DNA of 64,000 nt from Acidocella sp. 20-57-95. GTDB taxonomy: Bacteria > Pseudomonadota > Alphaproteobacteria > Acetobacterales > Acetobacteraceae. Under the pieces are notes generated by a model that saw only the letters and a program-made list of their open reading frames with translations, was not told the origin of the DNA and ran no database searches. Every line of letters begins with the position of its first letter. Position 1 is the first letter of the stretch. Below are positions 24,704 through 33,678 of the stretch, in pieces. The stretch is taken from assembly GCA_002255575.1 (NCBI GenBank), contig NCAT01000007.1, positions 43,893 to 107,892 of the forward strand. Reading direction: 5' to 3'. A program made the position numbers and the translations under genes.

Positions 24704-27425
24704 CGTCGCTCTCCTGCTCCAGCACGGGAAATACGCTGGTGACGCGTTCATCATCATCCAGACGGAAGAGCGTGACCCCCATGACCGAACGGCCAGTGAT
24801 ACGCACCTGGTCCACCGGTACGCGGATCAGGCGGCCGCCATCGGTCACCAACATCACATCATCGCCCTCGCGCACCTGGAAGCTGGCGGCAACGGCGGTA
24901 CCGTTGCGCTTGGCGCTCAGCGTGATGTTAGCGATGCCCTGACCGCCACGGCCGGTGACGCGGTATTCATAGGCTGAGGAACGCTTGCCAAAACCGGCAT
25001 CGGTGACGGTGAGGAGTATCTCCTCGCCTTCGGAAAGTTCCTTGATGCGCGCCTCAGAGAGCGCGATCTCAGCCACCGGTTCTTCGGCGTCGGCAGCCGC
25101 TTCAACCGCTTCGTCATCGCCATTACGGCGCTGTGCGGCGGCGTATTTCAGGTAGGCAGCGCGCTCATCCGGTGTGGCTTCGACATGGCGCAGAATGGAC
25201 AGGCTGATCACCTCGTCATCCTTGGCGAGTTTAATGCCGCGCACACCAGCAGAATCGCGACCTGAGAAGACGCGCAGATTATCATCAGTGATCTGGAAGC
25301 GAATGCAGCGGCCGGCCTTGGTGGCGAGGAACACGTCATCCCCATCGCGGCAGGTGGCCACACCGATCAAACGATCCCCCTCATCGAGCTTCATGGCGAT
25401 CAGGCCGGCAGCACGCACATTGCGGAAATCAGCCAGCTTGTTCCGGCGCACGCCGCCGCTGGCGGTGGCGAATACCAGATGCAGGTTTTCCCATAAGGAT
25501 TCATCCTGCGGCAGCGGCAGCACCGCGGTAATTTCATCGGTGCCAAGTTCCGGCAGCAGATTAATCAAAGCGCGGCCCTTGGCGGTGGTGGTGGCTTCCG
25601 GCAGGCGCCAGACTTTTTCGCGGAAGGCTTTGCCGCCTGAGGAGAAGAACAGCACGAATTGATGAGTATGCGCGTTGAAGCTGCGCGTTACCACGTCATC
25701 GCCGCGCGTCGAGGTGGCGGAACGGCCACGTCCACCGCGATTTTGAGCACGGAAGGTTTCCAGCGAGGTACGTTTAATAAAACCATCGCGGGTGAGCGTG
25801 ACAACCATCTGGCCCGGTTCGATCAGGCTTTCATCATCCTGATCGGTTTCTAAATCCTCAATGGTGGATTTGCGCGGCGAGGCGATTTTGGCGCGGGCGG
25901 CCAGCAACTCATCGCGCATGACTTCCAACCGGCGCAGGCGCGAGCCGATGATCTCCAGCAATTCGCTGATGCGGGTGGCTACTTCGGTGAGTTCCGCCTG
26001 AATTTTATCGCGTTCTAAGCCCGTCAGGCGGGCCAAGCGCAGTTCCAAAATGCCGCGTGCCTGCGCTTCGGTCAGGCGCATGGTGTTTTCGGCAGTGATG
26101 GTGTTACCGACATCATCAATCAGCGCCAGCAAGGGCGCGACATCTTCCGCCGGCCAATTACGATCCATCAGGGCTGTGCGGGCGGTTGCCGCATCCGGGC
26201 TGGCCCGAATGATACGGATGACTTCATCGATATTGGCCACGGCAGTGGCGAGGCCGACCAGCAAATGGGCGCGGTCGCGAGCCTTGTTCAGCTCAAAGCG
26301 GGCACGGCGGAGGATCACCTCCTCGCGGAATTCAATGAAACAATTCAGGGCGTCCTTCAGCCCCATCTGGCGCGGACGGCCTTGATCCAATGCCAGCATG
26401 TTGATGCCGAAGCTGGTTTGCAGGTTGGTGAAGCGGTAAAGCTGGTTCAGCACCACTTCACCGGTGGCGTCGCGCTTCAGCTCCACCACAATCCGCATGC
26501 CTTCGCGGTCGCTCTCATCGCGCAGATCGGCGATGCCTTCAATTTCCTTGGCACGCACTAATTCAGCGATGCGCTCCAGCAGCACCGATTTATTCACCTG
26601 GTAGGGAATTTCGGAAATGACGATGGCGTCACGGTCTTTGCGAATTTGTTCAATGGTGGCGCGGGCACGAATGGTGATCGAGCCCCGGCCCGTCTCAAAC
26701 GCGTTGCGAATACCCGAGCGGCCTAGAATAATACCGGCGGTCGGGAAGTCCGGGCCGGGAACAATCTGCATCAAGGCTTCAAGCGTGACATCCGGGTCCG
26801 CGATGATCGCCAACGTGGCATCGACAATTTCACCTGGATTATGCGGCGGGATGTTGGTCGCCATACCGACCGCGATGCCGTTGGAACCGTTGATCAGCAG
26901 GTTCGGGTAGGCGGCGGGCAGAACTTTCGGCTCCTGCTCGCTTTCATCATAATTTGGCTGGAAATCGACAGTGTCGTTATCAATGTCACCCAGCAGCAGC
27001 ATCGCCGCCGCACCCAGACGCATTTCAGTATAACGCATCGCGGCTGGCATATCGCCGTCGATCGAGCCGAAATTACCCTGACCATCGATCAGCGGCAGGC
27101 GCATTGAGAAATCCTGCGCCATCCGGACGGCCGCCAGATAGATCGCGCTGTCACCGTGCGGATGGTATTTACCCATCACGTCGCCGGTCATACGGGCAGA
27201 CTTGCGATAGGGTTTGTCCGGCGTGTTGCCGCTCTCATTCATGGCGAACAAAATGCGCCGATGCACTGGCTTTAGCCCGTCCCGCGCATCTGGCAGCGCG
27301 CGCGAGACAATCACGGACATGGCGTAATCCAGGTAGGATTTACGCATTTCCTGCTCGATCGAGACAGGCTCCATGCCGCGCAGCGGAAGGGGCCCGGCGC
27401 CGGGTTCGTCTGTGGTATCGCTCAT
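24696..27425 (-). CDS. gyrA: DNA gyrase subunit A
   Basis: 909 aa. N-terminal breakage-reunion domain with the catalytic Tyr in [11 protein letters not shown] and the quinolone region [19 protein letters not shown] (residues 81-99). The C-terminal beta-pinwheel domain contains a GyrA-box-like [10 protein letters not shown]. Ser is kept at the E. coli S83 position (S93), but the E. coli D87 position is Leu (L97). It is first in a unit with coaD and the cyclophilin gene, behind a good sigma70-type promoter. Confidence 0.98.
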   Translation of the reverse strand: MSDTTDEPGAGPLPLRGMEPVSIEQEMRKSYLDYAMSVIVSRALPDARDGLKPVHRRILFAMNESGNTPDKPYRKSARMTGDVMGKYHPHGDSAIYLAAVRMAQDFSMRLPLIDGQGNFGSIDGDMPAAMRYTEMRLGAAAMLLLGDIDNDTVDFQPNYDESEQEPKVLPAAYPNLLINGSNGIAVGMATNIPPHNPGEIVDATLAIIADPDVTLEALMQIVPGPDFPTAGIILGRSGIRNAFETGRGSITIRARATIEQIRKDRDAIVISEIPYQVNKSVLLERIAELVRAKEIEGIADLRDESDREGMRIVVELKRDATGEVVLNQLYRFTNLQTSFGINMLALDQGRPRQMGLKDALNCFIEFREEVILRRARFELNKARDRAHLLVGLATAVANIDEVIRIIRASPDAATARTALMDRNWPAEDVAPLLALIDDVGNTITAENTMRLTEAQARGILELRLARLTGLERDKIQAELTEVATRISELLEIIGSRLRRLEVMRDELLAARAKIASPRKSTIEDLETDQDDESLIEPGQMVVTLTRDGFIKRTSLETFRAQNRGGRGRSATSTRGDDVVTRSFNAHTHQFVLFFSSGGKAFREKVWRLPEATTTAKGRALINLLPELGTDEITAVLPLPQDESLWENLHLVFATASGGVRRNKLADFRNVRAAGLIAMKLDEGDRLIGVATCRDGDDVFLATKAGRCIRFQITDDNLRVFSGRDSAGVRGIKLAKDDEVISLSILRHVEATPDERAAYLKYAAAQRRNGDDEAVEAAADAEEPVAEIALSEARIKELSEGEEILLTVTDAGFGKRSSAYEYRVTGRGGQGIANITLSAKRNGTAVAASFQVREGDDVMLVTDGGRLIRVPVDQVRITGRSVMGVTLFRLDDDERVTSVFPVLEQESDDA

Positions 27426-27532
27426 ATTAGGTATGGTTTAGAGAGGCTGGGCCGCGATATTCGGCACAAGAGTCGCCGGAAGGCGCGTAACACACTGAAA
27501 ACATTAAAGAAATTATCCTAAAACCTATACGT

Positions 27533-27560
27533 TTTATAGTCTTTTTTGGCAAAAAGTCAA
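27533..27560 (-). promoter_or_regulatory. sigma70-type promoter of gyrA
   Basis: On the minus strand TTGACT (27555-27560) and TATAAA (27533-27538) are 16 bp apart, in an A/T-rich stretch. The predicted leader to the gyrA ATG is about 100 nt. Confidence 0.7.
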
Positions 27561-27637
27561 ATTTGTGGCGCACCCCGGCTGTTGGCTTGACGGGCCTCAT
27601 GTGAGCGGGAAGATGCCGCAAATTTGGAGTTTGCCGG

Positions 27638-28324
27638 ATGAACGACACACTGACCCTCGACCATGGCTTGTTCGGCCAGTTACGCAAGGATGCGAAGTGC
27701 GACTGGCACGCCTATACCCACCACCCTTTTGTGCAAGCCTTGGGCGCGGGCAGCCTGGCGCGGGAGAAATTTCAGAACTTCCTGATCCAGGATTATCTGT
27801 TTCTCATCCAATATGCCCGGGCCTATGCGTTACTGGCCTATAAGCAAGATAACCCTGCCGATATGCAGGCAGCGCTCGACACGGCGCTGTTTCTGCTCAA
27901 CGGCGAGTTGAAACTGCACGTAAAATACTGTGCCAGTTGGGGAATCGATGAAGCGCGCATGGCGGCGGCACCGGAATCGCTGGAACTGCTGGCCTATACA
28001 CGGTTCGTGTTGGAATGTGGCCAGTCCGGCGATGCGCTGGACCTGCTGGTGGCGCTGGCACCTTGCATTGTGGGCTACGCTGAAATCGGCGCGGATCTTG
28101 CCATGAAGTCCCACCCGGGCAACCCATACCAGGACTGGATCAACACCTATACTGGGCCGGATTATCTGGCGAGCGTTAATCAGGCGATTCGGGGCATTGA
28201 CGCTCTGGGGCATCGAAAGGGGGCCGCGGCCCGCTACGCGACCTTATTAAAAATATTTCGGACCGCAACACAATTAGAGGCTGCATTCTGGAATACGGGC
28301 TGGCATTATTTGCAATCCACCTAA
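27638..28324 (+). CDS. tenA: TenA-family thiaminase II / aminopyrimidine aminohydrolase
   Basis: 228 aa all-helical TenA fold. The DWHAYTHHPFVQALGAGSL N-terminus, the Cys in RFVLECGQSGD (about 124-134) and the Glu in TATQLEAAFW match the active site. TenA frees HMP from degraded thiamine (amino-HMP), feeding salvage. It precedes a pyrimidine-type ABC transporter on the same strand, which supports a thiamine-precursor salvage role. No TPP riboswitch is recognised in the upstream 200 bases. TTGACG near 27587 could be a -35 but lacks a good -10. Confidence 0.92.
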   Translation: MNDTLTLDHGLFGQLRKDAKCDWHAYTHHPFVQALGAGSLAREKFQNFLIQDYLFLIQYARAYALLAYKQDNPADMQAALDTALFLLNGELKLHVKYCASWGIDEARMAAAPESLELLAYTRFVLECGQSGDALDLLVALAPCIVGYAEIGADLAMKSHPGNPYQDWINTYTGPDYLASVNQAIRGIDALGHRKGAAARYATLLKIFRTATQLEAAFWNTGWHYLQST

Positions 28325-28396
28325 TCACCCGGGAAGCTTGCTGCATGCAGGCTTGTTTGGCATGGGAGTCGTAAGAAAAAACCTTGGAGCGTATTC

Positions 28397-29347
28397 ATGT
28401 CTGTATCCCGCCGCGCCGTTCTTGGCTCCGTCGTCAGCCTGCCGTTTGCTGCGCAAGCTCTTGCTGATACGCCGAAATTCACTGTGCTGCTGGATTGGTT
28501 TGTGAATCCTGACCATGCGCCAATTTTTGCTGCCAAGTATATCGGCGCGTTCGAAAAAGCCGGGCTGAATGTGGATATTGTCGCGCCGACCGACCCAGAC
28601 CTGCCACCGCGGATGGTGGCTGCCGGCAAGGCGGACATGGCGCTGTCTTATCAGACCCAGCTTTATTTGCTGTGCGACCAGGGGTTGCCGGTACGGCGCA
28701 CCGGCACGCTGATCAACCAGCCTTTGAATACGCTGATGGCACTCGGCACTTCCGGGATTACCAAAGTTGCCGATTTGAAGGGCCGCAAGGTGGGGTATTC
28801 AGTCGCGGGCGTTGATGATGTGCTGATCGGTACGATGCTGGCGAGCGCCGGACTGACCCTTAAAGACATAACGCTGGTGAATGTAAATTTCGATATCGTG
28901 GTGGCGCTGATGTCCAAAGAGGTTGACGCTGTTATTGGCGGCTACCGGAATGTTGAAGAAAATGATTTGAAGGAAAAAGGCCAGAACCCGGTGGTGTTTC
29001 TGCCCGAGGATTACGGCGTGCCGGCATCTGACGAATTGATTATGATGTCGAACACGGCGTCGCTGAAGGACCCGCGTTTGCCGAAATTTTTGCAAGCGGT
29101 GAAGCAAGGCGGTGACGCGCTGCGCAAAGACCCTGCAGGCATGTGGGAAAAGTTTATTGCCGACCAAAAAGGCGTGAATAATTTGTTGAATAAAACCGGC
29201 TGGTTCCAGAGCGTGCCGTATTTTGCCAAAAACCCCGCCTATTTGGACGTTAAGCGCTATGCGACCTATCGGGACTTCATGTACGCCAAAGGCATGATTA
29301 AGCATAAGGGTGATGTTTCCGCCTATGCGGTGACCATCGCGGCGTGA
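28397..29347 (+). CDS. thiY: NMT1/THI5-like ABC transporter substrate-binding protein (ThiY type)
   Basis: 316 aa. A Tat-like leader (SRRAVLGSVVSLPFAAQALA) is followed by an NMT1 domain (FTVLLDWFVNPDHAPIFAAK), the segment by which ThiY/THI5 proteins bind formylamino-HMP. It is periplasmic. The next two genes encode the ATPase and permease with overlapping ends, and tenA is upstream, so the system probably imports thiamine breakdown pyrimidines. GGAG precedes ATG 28397. The symbol is by family and context. Confidence 0.85.
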   Translation: MSVSRRAVLGSVVSLPFAAQALADTPKFTVLLDWFVNPDHAPIFAAKYIGAFEKAGLNVDIVAPTDPDLPPRMVAAGKADMALSYQTQLYLLCDQGLPVRRTGTLINQPLNTLMALGTSGITKVADLKGRKVGYSVAGVDDVLIGTMLASAGLTLKDITLVNVNFDIVVALMSKEVDAVIGGYRNVEENDLKEKGQNPVVFLPEDYGVPASDELIMMSNTASLKDPRLPKFLQAVKQGGDALRKDPAGMWEKFIADQKGVNNLLNKTGWFQSVPYFAKNPAYLDVKRYATYRDFMYAKGMIKHKGDVSAYAVTIAA

Positions 29348-30066
29348 GTTCCTGCCCGTCTCTGCTGATCCAGGATTTGGCTTTGCATTATGGCGGGCAG
29401 GTTATTTTTGAACATCTTGATCTGACGATTGCAGGCGGCCAACTGGTCGCCCTGCTGGGACCAAGTGGCGTTGGTAAAACCAGCCTGTTGCGGATTATCG
29501 CAGGGCTGGAAGCGCCGTTTGCGGGCAGTGTGAGCGCTTCGGATGGCAAGCCGCTGGCCGGGCGCATCGCTTACATGGCGCAGCAGGATTTGCTGGTGCC
29601 GTGGGCAAAGGTGATTGAGAATGTGATGCTGGGCGCGAATCTGCGGGGCGAGACGCCTGAGCCCGAACGCGCTTTGCATTTGCTGGAGCGGGTGGGATTG
29701 GCCGCGCGGGCACAAGCCTTACCGGCGGCACTTTCCGGCGGCATGCGCCAGCGTGTGGCGATTGCGCGAACCTTGTACGAGCAACGGCCGATTGTGCTGA
29801 TGGATGAACCATTCTCGGCGCTGGATGCGATTACACGGACAAAAATCCAGGATTTAGCAGCGGAATTGCTGGCCGGCTGCACCACGTTGCTGATTACACA
29901 CGACCCGCTGGAAGCCTGCCGGATTAGCCATCATCTGGTGGTGTTGGCGGGTGCACCGGCCCGGCTTGGCGCGCCGATTGCGGTCCCGGGCACGCCCCCC
30001 AGGGCGTTGGATAATTTGGGATTACTACAGACGCAGGCAGAGCTTTTACGAATGCTCGCGGCATGA
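29344..30066 (+). CDS. thiZ: ABC transporter ATP-binding protein (ThiZ type)
   Basis: 240 aa. Walker A is GPSGVGKTS (about 39-47), Q-loop AYMAQQDLLVPW, signature LSGGMRQRVAIART and Walker B IVLMDEPFSALDAI. It belongs to the nitrate/taurine/HMP branch of ABC ATPases. The GTG start at 29344 overlaps the thiY stop. It energises the ThiX permease. Confidence 0.87.
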   Translation: MSSCPSLLIQDLALHYGGQVIFEHLDLTIAGGQLVALLGPSGVGKTSLLRIIAGLEAPFAGSVSASDGKPLAGRIAYMAQQDLLVPWAKVIENVMLGANLRGETPEPERALHLLERVGLAARAQALPAALSGGMRQRVAIARTLYEQRPIVLMDEPFSALDAITRTKIQDLAAELLAGCTTLLITHDPLEACRISHHLVVLAGAPARLGAPIAVPGTPPRALDNLGLLQTQAELLRMLAA

Positions 30067-30809
30067 GGGGAGCCATTACATTCGTGGTGTTCATCGCCGT
30101 CTGGTGGGCCATCACGCAATTTTGCCCGGTGCCACCTTATATGCTGCCAAGCCCGCCAGATGTGGGGGCGGCTTTGCTGGCGCAAAGCGGATTTTTATTC
30201 GAGAATATGCTCGTTACGTTGTCGGAAATTCTGTTGGGCTTGTTGTTCGGCACTCTGTTGGGTGCCCTCGCCGCCTTGCTGATGGCAGCCTTAAAGCCGG
30301 TGCAGCGCTGGTTGATGCCGGTGCTGGTGCTAAGCCAGGCTATCCCGGTATTCACCCTCGCGCCGTTGCTGGTGCTGTGGTTCGGCTTTGGCATGACATC
30401 GAAAATCATCATGACCATTCTGGTGATTTTCTTTCCCGTCACGGCATCATTGGCGGATGGGTTGCGGTTGACCGAACCTGGCTGGATTGACCTGGCAGCC
30501 ACCATGAACGCCTCGCGCTTTGCCACGCTGCGTTACATCAGGCTACCCGCCGCCCTGCCCGCTTTTGCCTCAGGCTTGCGCGTGGCAACAGCGCTGGCCC
30601 CGATTGGCGCGATCATCGGCGAATGGGTGGGCGCATCGTCCGGGCTTGGTTATGTAATGATCAACGCCAATGCCCGCATTCAGACAGATGTGATGTTTGC
30701 CGCGTTGTTTTTACTGTGTGTGATGTCGGTGTTGTTGTACACGCTCGTCGATCGGGGCTTGCGAAAGCTGCTGTTTTGGGCGCCCGATGATGAAAAGCAT
30801 CAAGCATGA
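30063..30809 (+). CDS. thiX: ABC transporter permease (ThiX type)
   Basis: 248 aa, about six membrane helices, BPD_transp_1 family. The EAA loop that contacts the ATPase is around NASRFATLRYIRLPAALPAF (about 160-180). It overlaps thiZ by four bases (ATGA) and the next gene likewise. Probable substrate is a pyrimidine thiamine precursor, inferred from thiY and tenA. Confidence 0.87.
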   Translation: MRGAITFVVFIAVWWAITQFCPVPPYMLPSPPDVGAALLAQSGFLFENMLVTLSEILLGLLFGTLLGALAALLMAALKPVQRWLMPVLVLSQAIPVFTLAPLLVLWFGFGMTSKIIMTILVIFFPVTASLADGLRLTEPGWIDLAATMNASRFATLRYIRLPAALPAFASGLRVATALAPIGAIIGEWVGASSGLGYVMINANARIQTDVMFAALFLLCVMSVLLYTLVDRGLRKLLFWAPDDEKHQA

Positions 30810-31363
30810 AAGCCTATCTTGCTGGACCGGATGTGTTTCTGCCCCATGCAGTGGCGCATGCTGCTGCCAAAATCGCAATTTGCGCCAGATACGGGATCAT
30901 CGGCCGCGCGCCGGTGGGTGATGAGATCGGGGATTTATCCGGCCTGACAGCGGATGCCGCCTGGCGGGCGATTTACCAGAAGGATATTGCGATGATGGGC
31001 GATTGCGACATCATCATCGCTAATCTCACGCCATTTCGCGGTGCCTCGGCAGATGCCGGTACGCTGGTGGAGCTGGGCTGGTTTTTAGGGCGCGGTAAGC
31101 CGGTATTCGGCTATTCCAACACTGCGGCACTCTTCGGTGCCCGCAGCAGGGCGCAAGTGGCAAAGATGCCAGACCCGGTGAACGGCTTGATGATCGAGGA
31201 TTTTGGTCTGCCGGATAATCTGATGATCGCCGGTGCAACCAGCTACCCAGAAGGATTAGGCGTTATCGTGCCGCCCGACGGTACGGACCGCGCCTTCGAT
31301 GCGTTGGATATATTTGAGATATGTGTGGCGCAAGCCACCCAGGTTAAATCGAAAAGTGTCTAA
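30806..31363 (+). CDS. Nucleoside 2-deoxyribosyltransferase-fold protein in the thiamine salvage operon
   Basis: 185 aa. The N-terminal MKAYLAGPDVFLPHA and the segment DCDIIIANLTPFRG match the nucleoside 2-deoxyribosyltransferase family, with the nucleophilic Glu probably in DAGTLVELGWFLGRGKPVFGY. Classic members swap bases between deoxynucleosides; others hydrolyse nucleoside monophosphates. It is coupled to thiX by an ATGA overlap, so its substrate may be a pyrimidine or N-glycoside linked to thiamine salvage (inference). Confidence 0.85.
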   Translation: MKAYLAGPDVFLPHAVAHAAAKIAICARYGIIGRAPVGDEIGDLSGLTADAAWRAIYQKDIAMMGDCDIIIANLTPFRGASADAGTLVELGWFLGRGKPVFGYSNTAALFGARSRAQVAKMPDPVNGLMIEDFGLPDNLMIAGATSYPEGLGVIVPPDGTDRAFDALDIFEICVAQATQVKSKSV

Positions 31364-31398
31364 CAACAGTCGGTCAAGCGTAAAACTGAGGGAATATA

Positions 31399-31475
31399 TG
31401 GCGCGCCCTGGTGGATTCGAACCACCGGCCTCAAGATTAGAAGTCTCGTGCTCTATCCATCTGAGCTAAGGGCGC
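31399..31475 (-). tRNA. tRNA-Arg (UCU)
   Basis: Minus-strand cloverleaf: acceptor GCGCCCT / AGGGCGC, D stem GCTC/GAGC, anticodon loop CTTCTAA (anticodon TCT), T arm GGTGG-TTCGAAT-CCACC, discriminator G (31402). CCA is encoded at 31399-31401. Confidence 0.97.
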
Positions 31476-31485
31476 TAAAGGCGGA

Positions 31486-31794
31486 TTAGTGGGTCCAGTT
31501 TTCCTTGCGGTCGGCGCGGAAATTGTCGGCATAGGATTTCGGCTTGGTCACGTGAACGGATGGAATTTCCAGATCATACGGAATGCCATGCGCGTCGGCA
31601 TAGGCGATCGCGGCCTCTCTGGTGTCGAAGCTCAAGCGCACCTGGCTCAGCATATCGTCACTGCCGGTCCAGCCCATCAGCGGGTCGCGGATTTTAGCGG
31701 CGTTTGGCTCAAATTCCAGCACCCAGCGGTGGGTCTTGGCGGTGCCAGACTGCATGGCCGACCGAGGAGGCAGAAAAATACGTGCGCGCATCAT
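31486..31794 (-). CDS. NDUFS4-like complex I accessory subunit (ETC_C1_NDUFS4)
   Basis: 102 aa. Family motifs [29 protein letters not shown] and [18 protein letters not shown] are all present, the last marking the C-terminus. Homologues are accessory subunits of alphaproteobacterial and mitochondrial NADH:quinone oxidoreductase. ATG 31794 follows AGGGA; the longer frame runs back through tRNA-Pro and is rejected. It lies between two tRNA genes on the same strand, away from any nuo cluster in this window. Confidence 0.92.
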   Translation of the reverse strand: MMRARIFLPPRSAMQSGTAKTHRWVLEFEPNAAKIRDPLMGWTGSDDMLSQVRLSFDTREAAIAYADAHGIPYDLEIPSVHVTKPKSYADNFRADRKENWTH

Positions 31795-31822
31795 AGGTTC
31801 CCTAAAAAGTCGGGCTTTAACA

Positions 31823-31899
31823 TGGTCGGGGCGCCCAGATTCGAACTGGGGGCCTCTTGTACCCAAAACAAGCGCGCTACCAGGCTGCGCCACGCCCCG
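31823..31899 (-). tRNA. tRNA-Pro (UGG)
   Basis: Minus-strand cloverleaf: acceptor CGGGGCG / CGCCCCG, D stem GCGC/GCGC, anticodon loop TTTGGGT (anticodon TGG), T arm CCCAG-TTCGAAT-CTGGG, discriminator A (31826). CCA is encoded at 31823-31825. Confidence 0.97.
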
Positions 31900-31913
31900 C
31901 CATGGCGCACGGC

Positions 31914-32402
31914 TTAGCCGCCAGGAAACTGCTTGGCAATCACCTTGTCACCAACATTTATATCTTCAGCCGCCGTAATGCCGGCTTGCAGCTCTAAAGT
32001 GGCCAAAACCGGCACGCCAGATGAGATATCACGCAGGCTATAAGGCACGGTATTCTCAGCAATTGCCTTCACTGTGCCATCGGCGCCGATAAACACCATA
32101 TCAAGCGGCACGATGGTGTTTTTCATCCACATGTCGGAGATTTGCGGCTGTGGCCAAGGGAAGAGCATGCCGGTATCGGCCGGTACCGACGGGCGGAACA
32201 TCAGGCCGGTATCCTGCTGTTGGGTGGTTGCTGCGACCTCAACATTAAAAACATGGCTCTTGCCGTCATCGGAAATAATGGTGAGCTGTTCGGTGGGTAA
32301 TTTTGGCTGCGGGCCGGTGGGGTCCTCCGAGTCGGCGCGAGCAATGCCGGATGCAATGCCGGATGCCAAGACCAGACAAGACGCCATAACCAGTAGTCTC
32401 AT
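31914..32402 (-). CDS. Exported DUF192 family protein
   Basis: 162 aa. A signal peptide ([19 protein letters not shown]) precedes a DUF192 domain with the marks [38 protein letters not shown] and the [21 protein letters not shown] end. The family is exported and functionally uncharacterised. ATG 32402 overlaps the stop of the deacetylase-fold gene (ATGA), so the two are probably co-transcribed; a TTG two codons earlier is less likely. Confidence 0.9.
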   Translation of the reverse strand: MRLLVMASCLVLASGIASGIARADSEDPTGPQPKLPTEQLTIISDDGKSHVFNVEVAATTQQQDTGLMFRPSVPADTGMLFPWPQPQISDMWMKNTIVPLDMVFIGADGTVKAIAENTVPYSLRDISSGVPVLATLELQAGITAAEDINVGDKVIAKQFPGG

Positions 32403-33481
32403 GCCCAAAATCCTTTTACCTCGTCACGCACCGCCCCTTCTGCCGGGGCGTCGCGCAATTGTTCAAACCAATGCGGCGGCGGGTTGCGCCCGGCCGACCG
32501 AAAATACGCTGCCCCCCTTAGCACGCTTTGCGCCGCCTGCGGCAGGGCCTCAGGCACCGGAATATCGTTTAAAATGGCCCAGATACCAGCCCAGCAGCGC
32601 GCCAGGGTGAATGGGTTATAGCCGCCGCCGCCCAGTACCGCCAAACGTGGGGCGAGGCCCCGAACCGCCGCTAAGGCCTCCCAAATGGCGTTGTTGGACA
32701 AGGCCAGACGGCTCATCGGGTCGTCCTGCAAAGCATCGGCACCGGGTAGAAAAATCAGCGCGTCCGGCGCAAAATTTCGCAATACCGGCAGGACTTTGCT
32801 GGTCATCAAAGCCCGTAATTCGGTGTCGTTAAAGCCGGGTGGCACCGGAAAATTCCAGATGCTGTTGGCGGGCACGCTGGCCGTGCCGGTGCGTGGCCAG
32901 CGGCCAGCTTCGTGGACTGAGATGGTTAATATGTCAGCATCAGAGGCAAAAGCGGCCTCCACACCGTCGCCGTGATGGGCATCGAGGTCGAGATAGGCGA
33001 TGCGTCGGATGCCGAGATCGCGCCACCGCAGGATGGCAAGCGCGATGTCATTAACAAAGCAGAAGCCGTTGGCGCGGTCTGGCATGCCGTGATGATTACC
33101 CGCCCCGGGCGCGTAAACCGCCCCGCCGGCAGCCACCAAGCTGGCGGCCTGCAGGGCGCTGCCAGCAGAAATGGCGGGGCGGCGGAACACTGCGGGGTGA
33201 ATTTCATTGGCATCTTTGCCGATGCGCGTGCGCGCGCTGACATCAGGCGGCAAGCTCTGCTGGGCTTCTGCCGTTTGTAAGGCCACCAAATAATCGGTTG
33301 CGTGAAAGCGGGCGAGTTCAGCCAGCGTTGCTGCTGTTGCCTCAATATATTGTGAATCGGCCAGCCAGCCGAGGGCCCGGCAAAGGTCGTGCGCCAGCAT
33401 GGCACGCGGTACCGCCAGCGGATGTGGCGGCTGAAAAACTGGCAATCGGTAAATTTCTGAGCCGATGAAGCAGATAGACAT
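32399..33481 (-). CDS. Histone deacetylase / acetoin-utilisation (AcuC-like) family protein
   Basis: 360 aa arginase-deacetylase fold. The active site has GAGNHHGM (His pair), DLDAHHGDGV (zinc Asp and His) and a second zinc Asp probably in LPGADALQDDP; GGGGYN is near the C-terminus. Bacterial members deacetylate acetyl-lysines or polyamines. It is first of a pair with the DUF192 gene. The spacer upstream (33482-33678) is A/T-rich without a clear promoter. Confidence 0.9.
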   Translation of the reverse strand: MSICFIGSEIYRLPVFQPPHPLAVPRAMLAHDLCRALGWLADSQYIEATAATLAELARFHATDYLVALQTAEAQQSLPPDVSARTRIGKDANEIHPAVFRRPAISAGSALQAASLVAAGGAVYAPGAGNHHGMPDRANGFCFVNDIALAILRWRDLGIRRIAYLDLDAHHGDGVEAAFASDADILTISVHEAGRWPRTGTASVPANSIWNFPVPPGFNDTELRALMTSKVLPVLRNFAPDALIFLPGADALQDDPMSRLALSNNAIWEALAAVRGLAPRLAVLGGGGYNPFTLARCWAGIWAILNDIPVPEALPQAAQSVLRGAAYFRSAGRNPPPHWFEQLRDAPAEGAVRDEVKGFWA

Positions 33482-33678
33482 GCGCGTGCCTAGCTTCAGA
33501 AGCCACCGGATGCCATATGAGAGGTTTCAGAATTTAACGCATTTCTCTGGCTGTTAACAAAGAGTTGAGCTAATAATAACGTGGGTCGCGTAAATTATGA
33601 AACGCCACGGACAAAAATTTACACTTTGTAAGCAAATTACATGTATCGCCTTGGATCATTCGCTGTGAGGAACGATCG

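Noticed and set aside
27430..27637. TPP riboswitch upstream of tenA
   Set aside because: The spacer lacks the CUGAGA and ACCUGA-type thi-box sequences in either strand; no core could be laid out.
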